From Thermohalobaculum sp039026375 (lineage in GTDB: Bacteria; Pseudomonadota; Alphaproteobacteria; Rhodobacterales; Rhodobacteraceae): a DNA stretch of 64,000 bases. The translations under genes and the position numbers were made by a program. Positions 43,872-53,481 of this stretch are shown in pieces. Position 1 is the stretch's first letter, and each line of letters starts with the position of its first letter. Location: the NCBI GenBank assembly GCA_039026375.1, contig JBCCML010000002.1, positions 62,001 to 126,000 on the forward strand. The letters are read 5' to 3'. Under the pieces are notes generated by a model. That model did not search any database, was not told the origin of the DNA, and was given only the letters and a program-made list of their open reading frames with translations.

Positions 43872-45590
43872 ATGTCAGTCGTTCCAGTCAGTCTTGGTCA
43901 TAACTACGCCGTTAGCGCCGGGCACGATCAGGCAGCGCTTGCCTCCTTCGAAGTCCTGGAAGCCGGCGGAGACGCGGTGGACGCCGCGGTTGCCGGCTGT
44001 TTGACACTTTGCGTCGTCTACAGCGATCAGGTCAGCTTGGCCGGGGTCGCGCCGATGATGCTGTACCTGGCCGACAGCAACGAGGTCATCACCCTAGCAG
44101 GCGTTGGCGGATGGCCAAAATCGCTGGACGTGGATGCCTATATCAAACGCCATAACGGCCAGATCCCAGAGGGACTGCAACGCACCGTGGTGCCCGCTGC
44201 ACCCGACGCCTATGTCCAAGTACTTCAACGATTTGGGACACTTAGCTTCGCGGACGTGGCGGCCCGTGCCATTCGATGCGCCCGCGACGGTTTCCCCGTG
44301 CACAACGTGATGCGCGACTACATTCGGCAGTATCACGAGAGTTACCGGCAGTTCCCGGGCAACATGGCGATCTGGATGCCGGATGGCGAGGTGCCCGAGG
44401 TTGGGCGCAAGCTGGTGCAGAGCGATCTGGCCGATACGCTGCAACACCTGTGCGACCAGGAACGGGCTGCGACGGGGGATCGCGTCCGGAAATTGGAAGC
44501 GGTGCGCACAGCCTTCTACGAAGGCGATATTGCGCAGGCGATCCTAAGCCATCAGCGCGCGCATGATGGCCTGCTGAGCGCTAGTGACCTGAAGGACTTT
44601 CGCTGCCAATGGCTGCCGTCGCTTTCCCGGACGTACCGGTTTGCGGCGGAGGAGGTCGAAATCCACGCCTGTGGCGCTTGGAGCCAGGGCCCCGCGATGC
44701 TGGAAGCCCTTGCAATCTTGGAACATTTCGACGTCACCGAACTGGGCTTTGGCACAGACCAATACCTGCACGTCATGGCCGAGGCATTGAAGATCTCTCT
44801 GTCAGATCGTGAGGCGTATATCGGCGATCCCGACTTCGTCGATGTACCCGTGGATACGCTGATGAGTCGCCCTTATGGTCAACGACGTGCGGCGGAAATC
44901 GATCCGCACGTGGCGAGCGAAGGTATGCCGGCCCCTGGCCAGATCGACGGGTACAGACCGTTTCTTTCACCTCTTATGGAACGCAAGACGCCTGAGAAGC
45001 TGCCTGCAGATACCTCAATCGTCGCGGTCGTTGACGGCCATGGCAATGCTGTATGCGTGACACCGTCGGATACCAGCTGGGACACCCCTGTGGTTCCGGG
45101 CACTGGTTTGGCGGTCTCGTCTCGGGGCGATCAAGCTCGCGCCGTTCGCGGGCATCCCGCCTGTATTGCGCCGCGAAAACGCCCGAGATTGACGCCAAAC
45201 CCCTGTTTTGCACGCCGGGAGGGGAGATGGATCATGCCCTTTGGCACGCCTGGGGGTGATGCTCAGATCCAGGCAAACGTGCAGATGCTGCACGCTTACT
45301 TCAGTTTCCGGATGGAATTGCAGGAGGCCGTGGAGGCACCGCGTCTGATGACCCACAGCCATCCCGACAGCTTTGCACCGCATCATGCGTCGCCAGGTCG
45401 TTTAACCGTTGAGGGCCGATTTGACGATGCCACGGTAGAGGGGCTGGCAGCCCGTGGTCACAAAGTTGAGCGGCTGGCTGACTGGACCCACGCAATGGCG
45501 GGCATTTGCGCGGTGCGACGGGATCTGGCAAGCGGCCAACTGCAAGCCGCCGCCGATCCTCGGCGTTGGAGCCGGTCAATGGGCTGGTAG
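43872..45590 (+). CDS. Gamma-glutamyltransferase-family Ntn hydrolase
   Basis: About 572 residues from ATG 43872, with GAGG upstream. The N-terminus has the family pattern HDQAALASFEVLEAGGDAVDAAVAG. Thr381 aligns with the autocatalytic nucleophile (DTSIVAVVDGHGNAV against TTHYSVVD in E. coli Ggt), so self-cleavage into two chains is expected. The usual SSM oxyanion motif is replaced by RLTPNP, and no signal peptide is seen. It is therefore more likely a cytoplasmic GGT-like acylase than a glutathione transpeptidase. It converges on the branched-chain-type ABC operon, which may import its substrate. Confidence 0.85.
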   Translation: MSVVPVSLGHNYAVSAGHDQAALASFEVLEAGGDAVDAAVAGCLTLCVVYSDQVSLAGVAPMMLYLADSNEVITLAGVGGWPKSLDVDAYIKRHNGQIPEGLQRTVVPAAPDAYVQVLQRFGTLSFADVAARAIRCARDGFPVHNVMRDYIRQYHESYRQFPGNMAIWMPDGEVPEVGRKLVQSDLADTLQHLCDQERAATGDRVRKLEAVRTAFYEGDIAQAILSHQRAHDGLLSASDLKDFRCQWLPSLSRTYRFAAEEVEIHACGAWSQGPAMLEALAILEHFDVTELGFGTDQYLHVMAEALKISLSDREAYIGDPDFVDVPVDTLMSRPYGQRRAAEIDPHVASEGMPAPGQIDGYRPFLSPLMERKTPEKLPADTSIVAVVDGHGNAVCVTPSDTSWDTPVVPGTGLAVSSRGDQARAVRGHPACIAPRKRPRLTPNPCFARREGRWIMPFGTPGGDAQIQANVQMLHAYFSFRMELQEAVEAPRLMTHSHPDSFAPHHASPGRLTVEGRFDDATVEGLAARGHKVERLADWTHAMAGICAVRRDLASGQLQAAADPRRWSRSMGW

Positions 45591-45731
45591 GCAGTAGCCA
45601 CGGCAAGCACTGTCATCAGAGACTACAACTACTGTCTGGTACTGTCCGCCAGAAAGCGGCGACGCACTTCCGCATCCCAGCACTTCTGGTTCATCCCTGC
45701 CAACGCCAGCAGGTGGCGCGACCGCCGCCAC

Positions 45732-46763
45732 TCAGACAGCTCTCCTCAGAACCCGCTGTTTGATGTTCTCCCACAGCTTGGCCATGCCCAGGGGCTCGTA
45801 GATCATGAAGACAATGATCAGGACGCCGAAGACAACCAATTCGATCGAAGAGATGATGGTGGCGTCGATCATGCCGTGGAACAGATCGTTGCCCAGCGTG
45901 TTGAGCACAACGGGGAACAACAAGATGAAGGCCGCGCCGATGAAAGCGCCCTTGATCGTGCCCAACCCACCCAAGATGACCATGAAGAGGATTCGGAACG
46001 ACAGTTTGATGTCGAAGGCGACGGGCTCCATCGACTTGAGGTAGGTGAAGGCGAACAAGGCCCCCGCCACGCCGCAGAAGAACGCGCTGATCGCGAATGC
46101 CTGCAGCTTGGTCTTGAGCAGTGAGATGCCCATCGACTCGGCGGCGATATCCATATCGCGCACCGCCATCCAGTTCCGCCCGGTGCTGCCCCGGGTCATA
46201 TTGATCGCCAGGATAGTCAGGAAGGTGACGACCACCAACACGACCAGATACATCTCCAGCGGCGATGTGAACGGCTTGCCGAAGATCACGATGTCCTGTG
46301 CAGTGATGATGCCGGAGGTGTCGTAGTTCTTGAACCAGCCGAACTTGTCGATCATCCAGATGATGAAGAACTGCGAGGCGAGTGTCGCCACCATCAGGTA
46401 GATGCCGCGGACCCGCAGGCTGGGCAGCCCAAAGATGATCCCGAAGACGGCGGCGACCACTCCGGACAGCATCAGCGTAATCGGGAATGGCAGAAAGGGC
46501 AGCCGTAGCTCGAAGTTGAACAACGCGAAAGCACCTGCCGCCATGAAGCCGGCCGCGCCCAGCGCCAGCTGACCCGCATAGCCCATGACGATCTGCTGGC
46601 CGATGGCCGCAAGCGCCAGGCAAAGCCAGGGGATCAGGATGGACGAATACCAGTAGTCCGACTGGACCACGAACGGGATCGCCGCGAAGCCTATTCCCAT
46701 CAGCACGATGAAATTGATGACGTCGTTACGCGAGAAGCTCATGAATACGGGGTTCGTTGTCAT
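45732..46763 (-). CDS. livM: Branched-chain amino acid-type ABC permease LivM
   Basis: 343 residues with about nine helices. IVMGYAGQLALGAAGFMAAGAFA and GLPSLRVRGIYLMVATLASQFFIIWM are LivM signatures, and the loop GRNWMAVRDMDIAAESMGISLLKTKLQAFAISAFFCGVAGAL precedes the last helices. It is the last gene of the operon, 9 bp after livH. Confidence 0.93.
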   Translation of the reverse strand: MTTNPVFMSFSRNDVINFIVLMGIGFAAIPFVVQSDYWYSSILIPWLCLALAAIGQQIVMGYAGQLALGAAGFMAAGAFALFNFELRLPFLPFPITLMLSGVVAAVFGIIFGLPSLRVRGIYLMVATLASQFFIIWMIDKFGWFKNYDTSGIITAQDIVIFGKPFTSPLEMYLVVLVVVTFLTILAINMTRGSTGRNWMAVRDMDIAAESMGISLLKTKLQAFAISAFFCGVAGALFAFTYLKSMEPVAFDIKLSFRILFMVILGGLGTIKGAFIGAAFILLFPVVLNTLGNDLFHGMIDATIISSIELVVFGVLIIVFMIYEPLGMAKLWENIKQRVLRRAV

Positions 46764-46772
46764 GGTCAGTCC

Positions 46773-47675
46773 TCAAACCCGTCTGATGATTTTCTCGCCG
46801 AACAGCCCCTCGGGCCGCCAGAGCAGGAAGAAGATTGCCAAGACGAACGGTGCCCAGACCTCGATGCCGCCGCCGAAGAACGGCCCGACATAGACCTCAA
46901 GCACCTTCTCCGACGCGCCGATGATCAGGCCGCCGACGATGGCACCGGGGATCGACGAGAAGCCGCCGATGATGAGAACCGGCAAGGCCTTCAACGCCAG
47001 GTCGACCAGCGCGAACTGGACACCCGCACGGGCCCCCCACATCATGCCCGCGGCCAAAGCGACAACGCCTGCCGCAGACCAGACCATCAGCATGATGCTG
47101 GGCAGCGGGATGCCGATCGAGCTTGCCGCCCCGGGATCATCCGCCACAGCGCGCAGACCCAGGCCCATTTTGGTGTACTTGAACAACAGCGCCAGCCCGA
47201 TGATCAGAACCGCGGCGACCAGGCCCGCCGTCAGGTCCAGCGCACTGATGAACAGGCCGGTGCTGTCGATAATCCACGGGATCGGGAAGTCGCCGATACC
47301 CAGATCCAGGCGCCGCACTTCGACCCCCCAGGCGGCCTGCGCCAGGCCTTCCAGGACGAAGCCCAGCCCAATCGTCGCCATCAGAACGGTGTCTTCGCTC
47401 TCGTTCATCAGGGGCTGCAGCACCAGTCGTTCGGTACAAAAGCCCACCAGACCCATCAGCAAGATCGTGACGAAGAATGCCACGACAAAGGGCAGCCCCA
47501 ACTCCATGAAGCCCACAAAGGACAAGACGGCGAAGAACACCATCGCGCCCTGGGCAAAGTTGAAGGTTGAGGACGCCTTGTAGATCAGCACGAAGCCCAG
47601 GGCGACCAAGGAGTACATCGTGCCCGCGAGTAAGCCCGCGACGACGACCTCGATGAAAAACAGTACTTCAGTCAT
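46773..47675 (-). CDS. livH: Branched-chain amino acid-type ABC permease LivH
   Basis: 300 residues: GLLAGTMYSLVALGFVLIYKASSTFNFAQGAMVFF at the N-terminus and YTKMGLGLRAVADDPGAASSIGIPLPSIMLMVWSAAG in the coupling loop are typical LivH. The start overlaps the livG stop by 8 bp. Confidence 0.93.
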   Translation of the reverse strand: MTEVLFFIEVVVAGLLAGTMYSLVALGFVLIYKASSTFNFAQGAMVFFAVLSFVGFMELGLPFVVAFFVTILLMGLVGFCTERLVLQPLMNESEDTVLMATIGLGFVLEGLAQAAWGVEVRRLDLGIGDFPIPWIIDSTGLFISALDLTAGLVAAVLIIGLALLFKYTKMGLGLRAVADDPGAASSIGIPLPSIMLMVWSAAGVVALAAGMMWGARAGVQFALVDLALKALPVLIIGGFSSIPGAIVGGLIIGASEKVLEVYVGPFFGGGIEVWAPFVLAIFFLLWRPEGLFGEKIIRRV

Positions 47676-48465
47676 GGGCCACCCCCAGATAGGCGTCGAT
47701 CACGTCTTGATTGGTACGGACTTCGTCGGGCGGGCCGTCGGCGATGATCTTGCCGTAGTCCAACACGACCACGTTGTCCGAGATGTCCATCACCACGCCC
47801 ATGTCGTGCTCGATCAGGACCATGGTGGTGCCGATCTCGTCGTTCACTTTCAGGATAAACCGGCACATCTCGCGCTTTTCTTCGACGTTCATGCCGGCCA
47901 TCGGTTCGTCCAGCAGCAGCACTTCCGCGTCGGTTGCCAGGGCGCGGCCAAGCTCGACTTTTTTCTGCAAGCCATAGGGCAGTTTGCCGACCGGCGTGTC
48001 GCGGATGTGCTCGATCTCCAGGAACTCGACGATCTCTTCGCACTTCTTGCGGTTCTCGGCCTCTTCCGACCGGGCTTTGGGTGTCTGGAAGGCCACCTGG
48101 ATGAAGTTGGAATCCATATGCAGGCGCCGGCCCACCAGAATATTGTCCAACACTGACATCCTTTTGAACAGCGCCAGGTTCTGGAAGGTCCGTGAAACGC
48201 CGATCTGCGCGATCGAGTTGGGGCTGATGGCGTCCAGCACCTTGCCCTTGAAAGCGATCGTACCTTCCTGCGGCTTGTAGATGCCGTTGATGCAATTCAA
48301 CATCGAGCTTTTACCGGCACCGTTCGGGCCGATGATTGCTTTGATCTCGTGCTGAAGAACACTGAACGAACTGCTGGTGATCGCCTTTACGCCGCCAAAA
48401 CTCAGCGAGATATCCTTTACCTCGAGAATTGGCCCGCCGATCGGGAAGCTTCTTTCTTGCGTCAT
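47668..48465 (-). CDS. livG: Branched-chain amino acid-type ABC ATPase LivG
   Basis: 265 residues. Walker A GPNGAGKSS, LivG-specific GVSRTFQNLALFKRMSVLDNILVG, the signature LPYGLQKKVELGRALA and Walker B LLLDEPMAGM. The signature lacks the usual serine-glycine (YGLQKK for SGGQQ), as in a subset of LivG proteins. It overlaps livH and follows livF by 39 bp. Confidence 0.92.
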   Translation of the reverse strand: MTQERSFPIGGPILEVKDISLSFGGVKAITSSSFSVLQHEIKAIIGPNGAGKSSMLNCINGIYKPQEGTIAFKGKVLDAISPNSIAQIGVSRTFQNLALFKRMSVLDNILVGRRLHMDSNFIQVAFQTPKARSEEAENRKKCEEIVEFLEIEHIRDTPVGKLPYGLQKKVELGRALATDAEVLLLDEPMAGMNVEEKREMCRFILKVNDEIGTTMVLIEHDMGVVMDISDNVVVLDYGKIIADGPPDEVRTNQDVIDAYLGVAHD

Positions 48466-48504
48466 ATCTGTCGGTGTCTTTGCTGAAAGTGCATGCCTGA
48501 TTGC

Positions 48505-49326
48505 TCAGTGATGCAGGGTCGCGTGTGACTCGCTCTCTTCGCGCAGCACGTCGCGGAAGTTCTTGCGACCTTCCTTCGAGATGCCGAGGTAGAGTTCCTT
48601 GACCTTGTCGTCGTTCATCAGGTCCTGGGCGGAGCCGTGCAGCATGACGTGGCCTGTTTCGATGATGTAGCCGTAGTCGGCGTTGCGCAGCGCCACGTTG
48701 GTGTTCTGTTCGGCCACCAAGATGCTGACACCCTCTTTCTTGTTCAGCTCCTGGACGATGTTGAAGATCTCGGCGACCAGCTGTGGGGCCAAACCCATCG
48801 ACGGTTCGTCCAGCAGCAGCATCTTTGGCTTTGCCATCATGGCGCGGGCGACCGCGACCATCTGCTGCTCACCGCCCGACGTGTAACCAGCCTGGCTCTT
48901 GCGACGGTCGCGCAGTCGGTTGAAGTAGCCGTAGATCTTTTCCAGCTCGTCTTTGATCTGCGCCTTGGACAGCTTGCGCGAGTACGCACCGGCGATGATG
49001 TTCTCTTCGACGGTCAGGTGCCCAAAGCAGCGACGCCCCTCCAGCACCTGGACAAGACCCAGCCCAACCATATCGGCTGGGTTCTGGCTCTTCACCTCGG
49101 TGCCGTCGTAGGTGATACGACCGCGGGTGACCTTGCCGCGCTCTGCCGCTAGCATGGTCGAGATTGACTTCAGCGTCGTGCTCTTGCCAGCGCCATTGCC
49201 ACCCAACAGCGCGACGATCTTGCCACGGGGTACTGAAAGCGTCACGTCGTGCAATGCGGCGATCACGCTGTCGTAGACGACCTCTAGGTCGGAGATCTCC
49301 AGTATGTTGTCCGCAGCCTCGTTCAT
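48505..49326 (-). CDS. livF: Branched-chain amino acid-type ABC ATPase LivF
   Basis: About 273 residues from ATG 49326. Walker A GGNGAGKST, GLVQVLEGRRCFGHLTVEENIIAGAY typical of LivF, the signature YTSGGEQQMVAVARAMM and Walker B LLLDEPSMGLA. The C-terminal ~35 residues extend past the usual LivF end (GISKEGRKNFRDVLREESES). It pairs with LivG. Confidence 0.92.
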   Translation of the reverse strand: MNEAADNILEISDLEVVYDSVIAALHDVTLSVPRGKIVALLGGNGAGKSTTLKSISTMLAAERGKVTRGRITYDGTEVKSQNPADMVGLGLVQVLEGRRCFGHLTVEENIIAGAYSRKLSKAQIKDELEKIYGYFNRLRDRRKSQAGYTSGGEQQMVAVARAMMAKPKMLLLDEPSMGLAPQLVAEIFNIVQELNKKEGVSILVAEQNTNVALRNADYGYIIETGHVMLHGSAQDLMNDDKVKELYLGISKEGRKNFRDVLREESESHATLHH

Positions 49327-49460
49327 CAGATCACCACTATCGCTGGGTTGAAGGAGGGTAGGTGGCGCCCACAGGGTCACGGCGGGCACGCACCGGGATG
49401 ATCGAGGGCAGCTGGCTGCCGCCCTCGAAGCGGTCTAGGACCGATTATTGCCGGAAATCA

Positions 49461-50801
49461 CTAGCAAGACTTGGGCGTGATGCCGTTCTCACCCGCAAAC
49501 TTGGCTGCCGACTCTTCCACCAACTGGCGGATGTAGGCGGGGTCCAAGGGTGCTTCCCAACCGGTGACCTGTTCGAACTTCTCGCCATCCCATTGCATCA
49601 TCGCAAACTTGCCCGCGCCCTCGTGGTTCTCACACGAGATTGCGAAAGGTGCGACCATGCCCTTGATGCCAAGCTCTTCCAGGCGCGCTTCGGTCATGTT
49701 CAGCGCTTCATAGCCGTCGCGGAACTCCGCTCCGGTCACCGCCTTGCCTACCTTGCCATGCATCTCTTGCGCGATGCGCATGGCTTCGATCCACATCACG
49801 GCAGCGCCCAGCCCACGGTTCCAATAGACGGACCCGACCCGGCTTTCATCGGCCAAGTTGCCTTTGCCGGCGCCATACACCTGCTCCTTGATTGCGGCGA
49901 CCAGCGGGAACTGATCTCCGGGCAGAGCGTTGGCCATGGCGTAGGTCCCGGTGGCGGCATCACCAGCTGGGAACATGTCCTCTTCGGCAGCGCCAAAGGT
50001 CACGTAAACCAGGCGATCCCGCGGGAAACCGACGCGCGCGGCGTTAGTCATACCGGTCGAGTTCATGCCCGATCCGGCACCCCAGAACGTCACCCAGTCG
50101 GGGCGTTCACGGCGCACCTGAAGCCATTGCGACTGCTGCTCCAGGCCCGGCGGCGGGATCGAGATCTCGACCAGTTCGACACCCCAATCCTCGGCGATCT
50201 TGCGCATCGCGGGCAGCGGCTCGCGGCCATAGGCGGAGTCGATGTGCATGTGGACAATCTTCTTGCCCTTCATGTTTGGAATGCCGCCTTCCTGCTCGGC
50301 CATGAACTTCATCTTCACTGCGATCTGCGACCAGTAGTGGCTGGCGGCGTTGAACACCCAGGGCCAGACCCTACCATCTGCGGCGTCTGTGCGCCCGTAG
50401 CCATACTGCGCCAAGACGACCTCGTCTTCGGACATCCGGTTAATAACGGCGTAGGCGCCCGGCGTGCCCAGCGTGTCGAAGACGACGATGCGCTGACCGT
50501 CCTTTTCAAGCAGCCGCTGATAGCACTCGACCGTTTTCACGGCGTTGTACTCGGTCTCGCACTCCTGCCATGTCAGCATCACGCCGTTCACGCCGCCGTT
50601 CATGTTGACATAGTTCATGTAGTCGATCTGGGCGCCGTAGTAGCCCGTCCCCATGGCCGAGTATGGCCCCACGCGGCTGCTTGCCACGGGGAAATACTGT
50701 GTCTCCTGGCTCACCGCGACTTGCGGCACTGCCAGGCTCGACAGCATTGCCGCACCGGCAGTAGCTGCGCATAGCCAACGCTTTGCACTTTTTGCTTCCA
50801 T
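49461..50801 (-). CDS. Branched-chain amino acid-type ABC substrate-binding protein
   Basis: About 446 residues from ATG 50801, with GGGAGG upstream. A signal peptide (KRWLCAATAGAAMLSSLAVP, cut near AVSQ) leads into a type-I periplasmic-binding fold with YFPVASSRVGPYSAMGTGYYGAQIDYMNYVN and the middle region KGKKIVHMHIDSAYGREPLPAMRKIAEDWGVELV. It opens the liv-type operon (binding protein, LivF, LivG, LivH, LivM). Ligands of this family include branched-chain amino acids, amides, urea and aromatics, so the true substrate is open. Confidence 0.9.
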   Translation of the reverse strand: MEAKSAKRWLCAATAGAAMLSSLAVPQVAVSQETQYFPVASSRVGPYSAMGTGYYGAQIDYMNYVNMNGGVNGVMLTWQECETEYNAVKTVECYQRLLEKDGQRIVVFDTLGTPGAYAVINRMSEDEVVLAQYGYGRTDAADGRVWPWVFNAASHYWSQIAVKMKFMAEQEGGIPNMKGKKIVHMHIDSAYGREPLPAMRKIAEDWGVELVEISIPPPGLEQQSQWLQVRRERPDWVTFWGAGSGMNSTGMTNAARVGFPRDRLVYVTFGAAEEDMFPAGDAATGTYAMANALPGDQFPLVAAIKEQVYGAGKGNLADESRVGSVYWNRGLGAAVMWIEAMRIAQEMHGKVGKAVTGAEFRDGYEALNMTEARLEELGIKGMVAPFAISCENHEGAGKFAMMQWDGEKFEQVTGWEAPLDPAYIRQLVEESAAKFAGENGITPKSC

Positions 50802-51321
50802 CGAGATTTTCCTCCCATGTGGCGGTTCTTTGGCGACCGCCGTTATTTGAAGACCCGGTGATACGGCTCTTCGGATCGCGACGGTGGATCTGAAACACAT
50901 GGTTTCCAGGTCTGTCCTGGAAATTTTTTCCAATCATCCTCGGCAGAGATCGGCAAATCCCACCAGAAAGTATGGAAATTCATGTGCTTGCCTCGTCGCA
51001 CAAGCCCATCAGGGCTATTCTAACTCGCGCTGAAATCTGATCAGCCGCGCGCGATTTACTTGCGTGTTACCCCCAATTTGAACGTCGATTACGCTGAGTT
51101 AATACAATCAGCGCAACGGGTGAGTCTTTCGATTAACCCGGACGGTAATGACAGGATGTCGCACCTGTCAACCTTGGGTTACGCCATCGCGGCAGCGTGG
51201 ATTCTAGGCGCAAACCGGGGACATCTCACTGTGACCATAAGGGGCCGTGCGGTCAGTCGCACAACCTATCGAGCGCTTGAAGATGTCCCCGGAATGAACG
51301 CCGTGGGCCCTTGCGACACGG
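50802..51321. other. Intergenic region upstream of the liv-type operon
   Basis: About 520 bp. It contains a palindrome at 50903-50923 near the probable operon promoter. An open frame of 108 codons at 51060-51386 (plus) overlaps the LysR stop, has no good ribosome-binding site and no recognisable family, so I do not call it a gene. Confidence 0.55.
50903..50923. promoter_or_regulatory. 21-bp inverted repeat upstream of the liv-type operon
   Basis: TTTCCAGG and CCTGGAAA flank a 5-bp centre (TCTGT). On the plus strand six T residues follow, giving a terminator-like look. On the minus strand it lies about 100 bp ahead of the binding-protein start, a good place for an operator. Confidence 0.4.
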
Positions 51322-52242
51322 CTAACGTCGATGGTCGAATTTTGGACGGGGCAGCTTGCGTAACCTTTCAATCAAGAAATCCATGAAAACGCGCACCTTC
51401 GGGGAAAGAACGTTGGTCTTTGGATAGACCAGCCACAACACGTGACTTTCCGCTCCCTCGTAATCGGGAAGCACGTGAACCAACGATCCTACGGCAATTT
51501 CGGCGTGAACGCTCCAGAGAGAGTTGAGGGAGATCCCAGCGCCCGCCATTGTCGCCAACTTCAGACTTAGCCCATCATCGACGATCAATTGGGTGTTCGC
51601 ACCACTTGGATGGAAAGCGCCGGTCTCTCCATCAGGACCTCTTAGCGGGCGCCTCATACCGTCGCGAAAAGCAATCAGTTTGTGTGCCGATAGATCGTCT
51701 GGCGATTGCGGAACACCGTGGCGCTCCAGATACCCGGACGATGCGCACAGGATCCGCGTATCGTCCGCTAGTTTCCGGCCCTTCAGGCTGGAGTCCGTCA
51801 AAGGCGCGTTCCGAAGTGCCAGGTCAAAGCTGCCCTCGATCAGGTCAAACTGAGTGTCCGAGAGCCGCAAGTCCAACGTAATGCCCGGGTAGGTCTGCAA
51901 AAGCTCGGGCAAAACCGGCAGGATATACATCTGCGCGAAGGTACTTGGGGCCGCGAAACGGAGCGTACCGCCGACCTTTGCCTCACCCTTACCCAGCGCG
52001 GCAAAGGCTGCATCCTCTTGCGCCAGGATCTCTCTTGCGAATGGCAAAAACGCCTCGCCTTCGGTCGATAGCGCCACCTTTCGGGTAGAACGGTGCAGTA
52101 AGTCCGCGCCCACCACATGCTCCAGCTTTGCAAGTCGTGAACTCGCCACAGCGGGCGCCATGCCGAGTTGCCGTCCGGCCGCGCTGATGTTCAACATCTC
52201 GCTCGCGAGAACGAAAAGGCGAAGGCTGAGGGTATCCATCAA
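51322..52242 (-). CDS. LysR-family transcriptional regulator
   Basis: 306 residues with the N-terminal helix-turn-helix (LRLFVLASEMLNISAAGRQLGMAPAVASSRLAKLEHVVG, TRKVALSTEGEAFLPFA) and substrate-binding domain (GTLRFAAPSTFAQMYILPVLPELLQTYPGI). It belongs to the CrgA/DmlR-like group. It is divergent from the LLM monooxygenase gene 100 bp away and is its probable regulator. Confidence 0.9.
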   Translation of the reverse strand: MMDTLSLRLFVLASEMLNISAAGRQLGMAPAVASSRLAKLEHVVGADLLHRSTRKVALSTEGEAFLPFAREILAQEDAAFAALGKGEAKVGGTLRFAAPSTFAQMYILPVLPELLQTYPGITLDLRLSDTQFDLIEGSFDLALRNAPLTDSSLKGRKLADDTRILCASSGYLERHGVPQSPDDLSAHKLIAFRDGMRRPLRGPDGETGAFHPSGANTQLIVDDGLSLKLATMAGAGISLNSLWSVHAEIAVGSLVHVLPDYEGAESHVLWLVYPKTNVLSPKVRVFMDFLIERLRKLPRPKFDHRR

Positions 52243-52342
52243 CTATATCCCAATTCCGTATTCTCATTCTTCATATCGCTTCTTTATGTGCTGAATTAAT
52301 AGAATACTTTAGACGATCACGTCACTCTGAAAGGCACCAAGA

Positions 52343-53308
52343 ATGCTTGACGACCCGGACAAATCCGCTTTTCCGGTCTTGAACCGGGCCTACAACACTG
52401 TCTTCCAGCCAAACCGTCTGAGCATCGGTCTCGTCTCACCGATCGAGGCGTTTCCTATCGGCCACAAGCCGAGCATGGCCGAGCACCTTAACCGAGTCCA
52501 ATTGGCCGAGCAGCTTGGCTTCCAGGCTGTCTGGTTACGGGATGTACCGTTCAACGTCCCGTCATTCGGTGACCCCGGGCAGATGTTCGATCCGTTCGTC
52601 TATCTGGGCGCGCTGGCAACGGCGACCAAACAGATTGCGCTTGGAACCGCCAGCATCATCCTGCCGCTGCGCCACCCGGCCCATGTGGCTAAGTCTGCTG
52701 CGACAGTCGACGTGCTGTCCGGTGGACGGTTGTTACTGGGGGTCGCATCGGGTGACCGGCCGGAAGAGTACCCGGCGTTGAACATGAGCTTTCCTGACCG
52801 AGGAGATCGGTTTCGCGAGAGCATGGCCTATATGCGCGCAGTCGTCGGCTCATATCCGCGCCACCAAGGGGTGCACGGGGACCTGAACGGTGGGGTCGAC
52901 ATGCTACCCAAACCGACCGGGCCTAGTATCCCGATGCTGATCACCGGCGGCAGTCAACAGCCCCCTGATTGGGTGGCAGAAAATGGCGACGGCTGGATGA
53001 CCTATCCGCGCGATGCCCACTCGCAAGGCAAAGTCATCGCCGCCTATCGCGGCCGCATCCAGGCGGCAGGCGGGGTCGACAAACCTGTGATGCAATCGCT
53101 CTACATAGACCTGATGGACGATCCAGACGCGGAACCACGCCCAATTCACCTTGGATTTCAGTCCGGAACGACGTTCCTGTGCCGTTACCTGCGTGAGATC
53201 CGATCGCTCGGGGTCAACCATGTCGCGCTGAACCTGCGGTTTAACCGAGCAGAAATACCCGAAACGCTGCGTCGTCTGTCGCAAAACGTACTGCCAGCAT
53301 TCCATTGA
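52343..53308 (+). CDS. Luciferase-like (LLM) flavin-dependent oxidoreductase
   Basis: 321 residues. The TIM-barrel pattern of the family is seen in LNRVQLAEQLGFQAVWLRDVPF, TKQIALGTASIILPLRHPAHVAKSAATVDVLSGGRLLLGVASGDRPEEYPA and PMLITGGSQQPPDWVAENGDGWMTYP. Such enzymes use FMNH2 or F420; no partner flavin reductase is adjacent. The start ATG 52343 is plausible though poorly marked. A crotonase gene follows 173 bp later, so the two may act on one acid substrate. Confidence 0.88.
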   Translation: MLDDPDKSAFPVLNRAYNTVFQPNRLSIGLVSPIEAFPIGHKPSMAEHLNRVQLAEQLGFQAVWLRDVPFNVPSFGDPGQMFDPFVYLGALATATKQIALGTASIILPLRHPAHVAKSAATVDVLSGGRLLLGVASGDRPEEYPALNMSFPDRGDRFRESMAYMRAVVGSYPRHQGVHGDLNGGVDMLPKPTGPSIPMLITGGSQQPPDWVAENGDGWMTYPRDAHSQGKVIAAYRGRIQAAGGVDKPVMQSLYIDLMDDPDAEPRPIHLGFQSGTTFLCRYLREIRSLGVNHVALNLRFNRAEIPETLRRLSQNVLPAFH

Positions 53309-53481
53309 GTTTATATTCAAAATCCGAATTCTGAAGCATAATATAGACCATTAATATTCTAAATCTGGACAGTAAGTTTCCAGTAGGTCGCCCGGGAAGC
53401 GCCGGGCACCAACCAACTGACCGATCATCTCGCAAACGCGCCAGCCTCTTCCAAAGGCGCGGCACCAATAGGAACTGCCCA

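Noticed and set aside
51060..51386. 108-codon open frame upstream of a LysR gene
   Set aside because: It overlaps the LysR stop, lacks a ribosome-binding site and shows no recognisable family pattern; probably chance.
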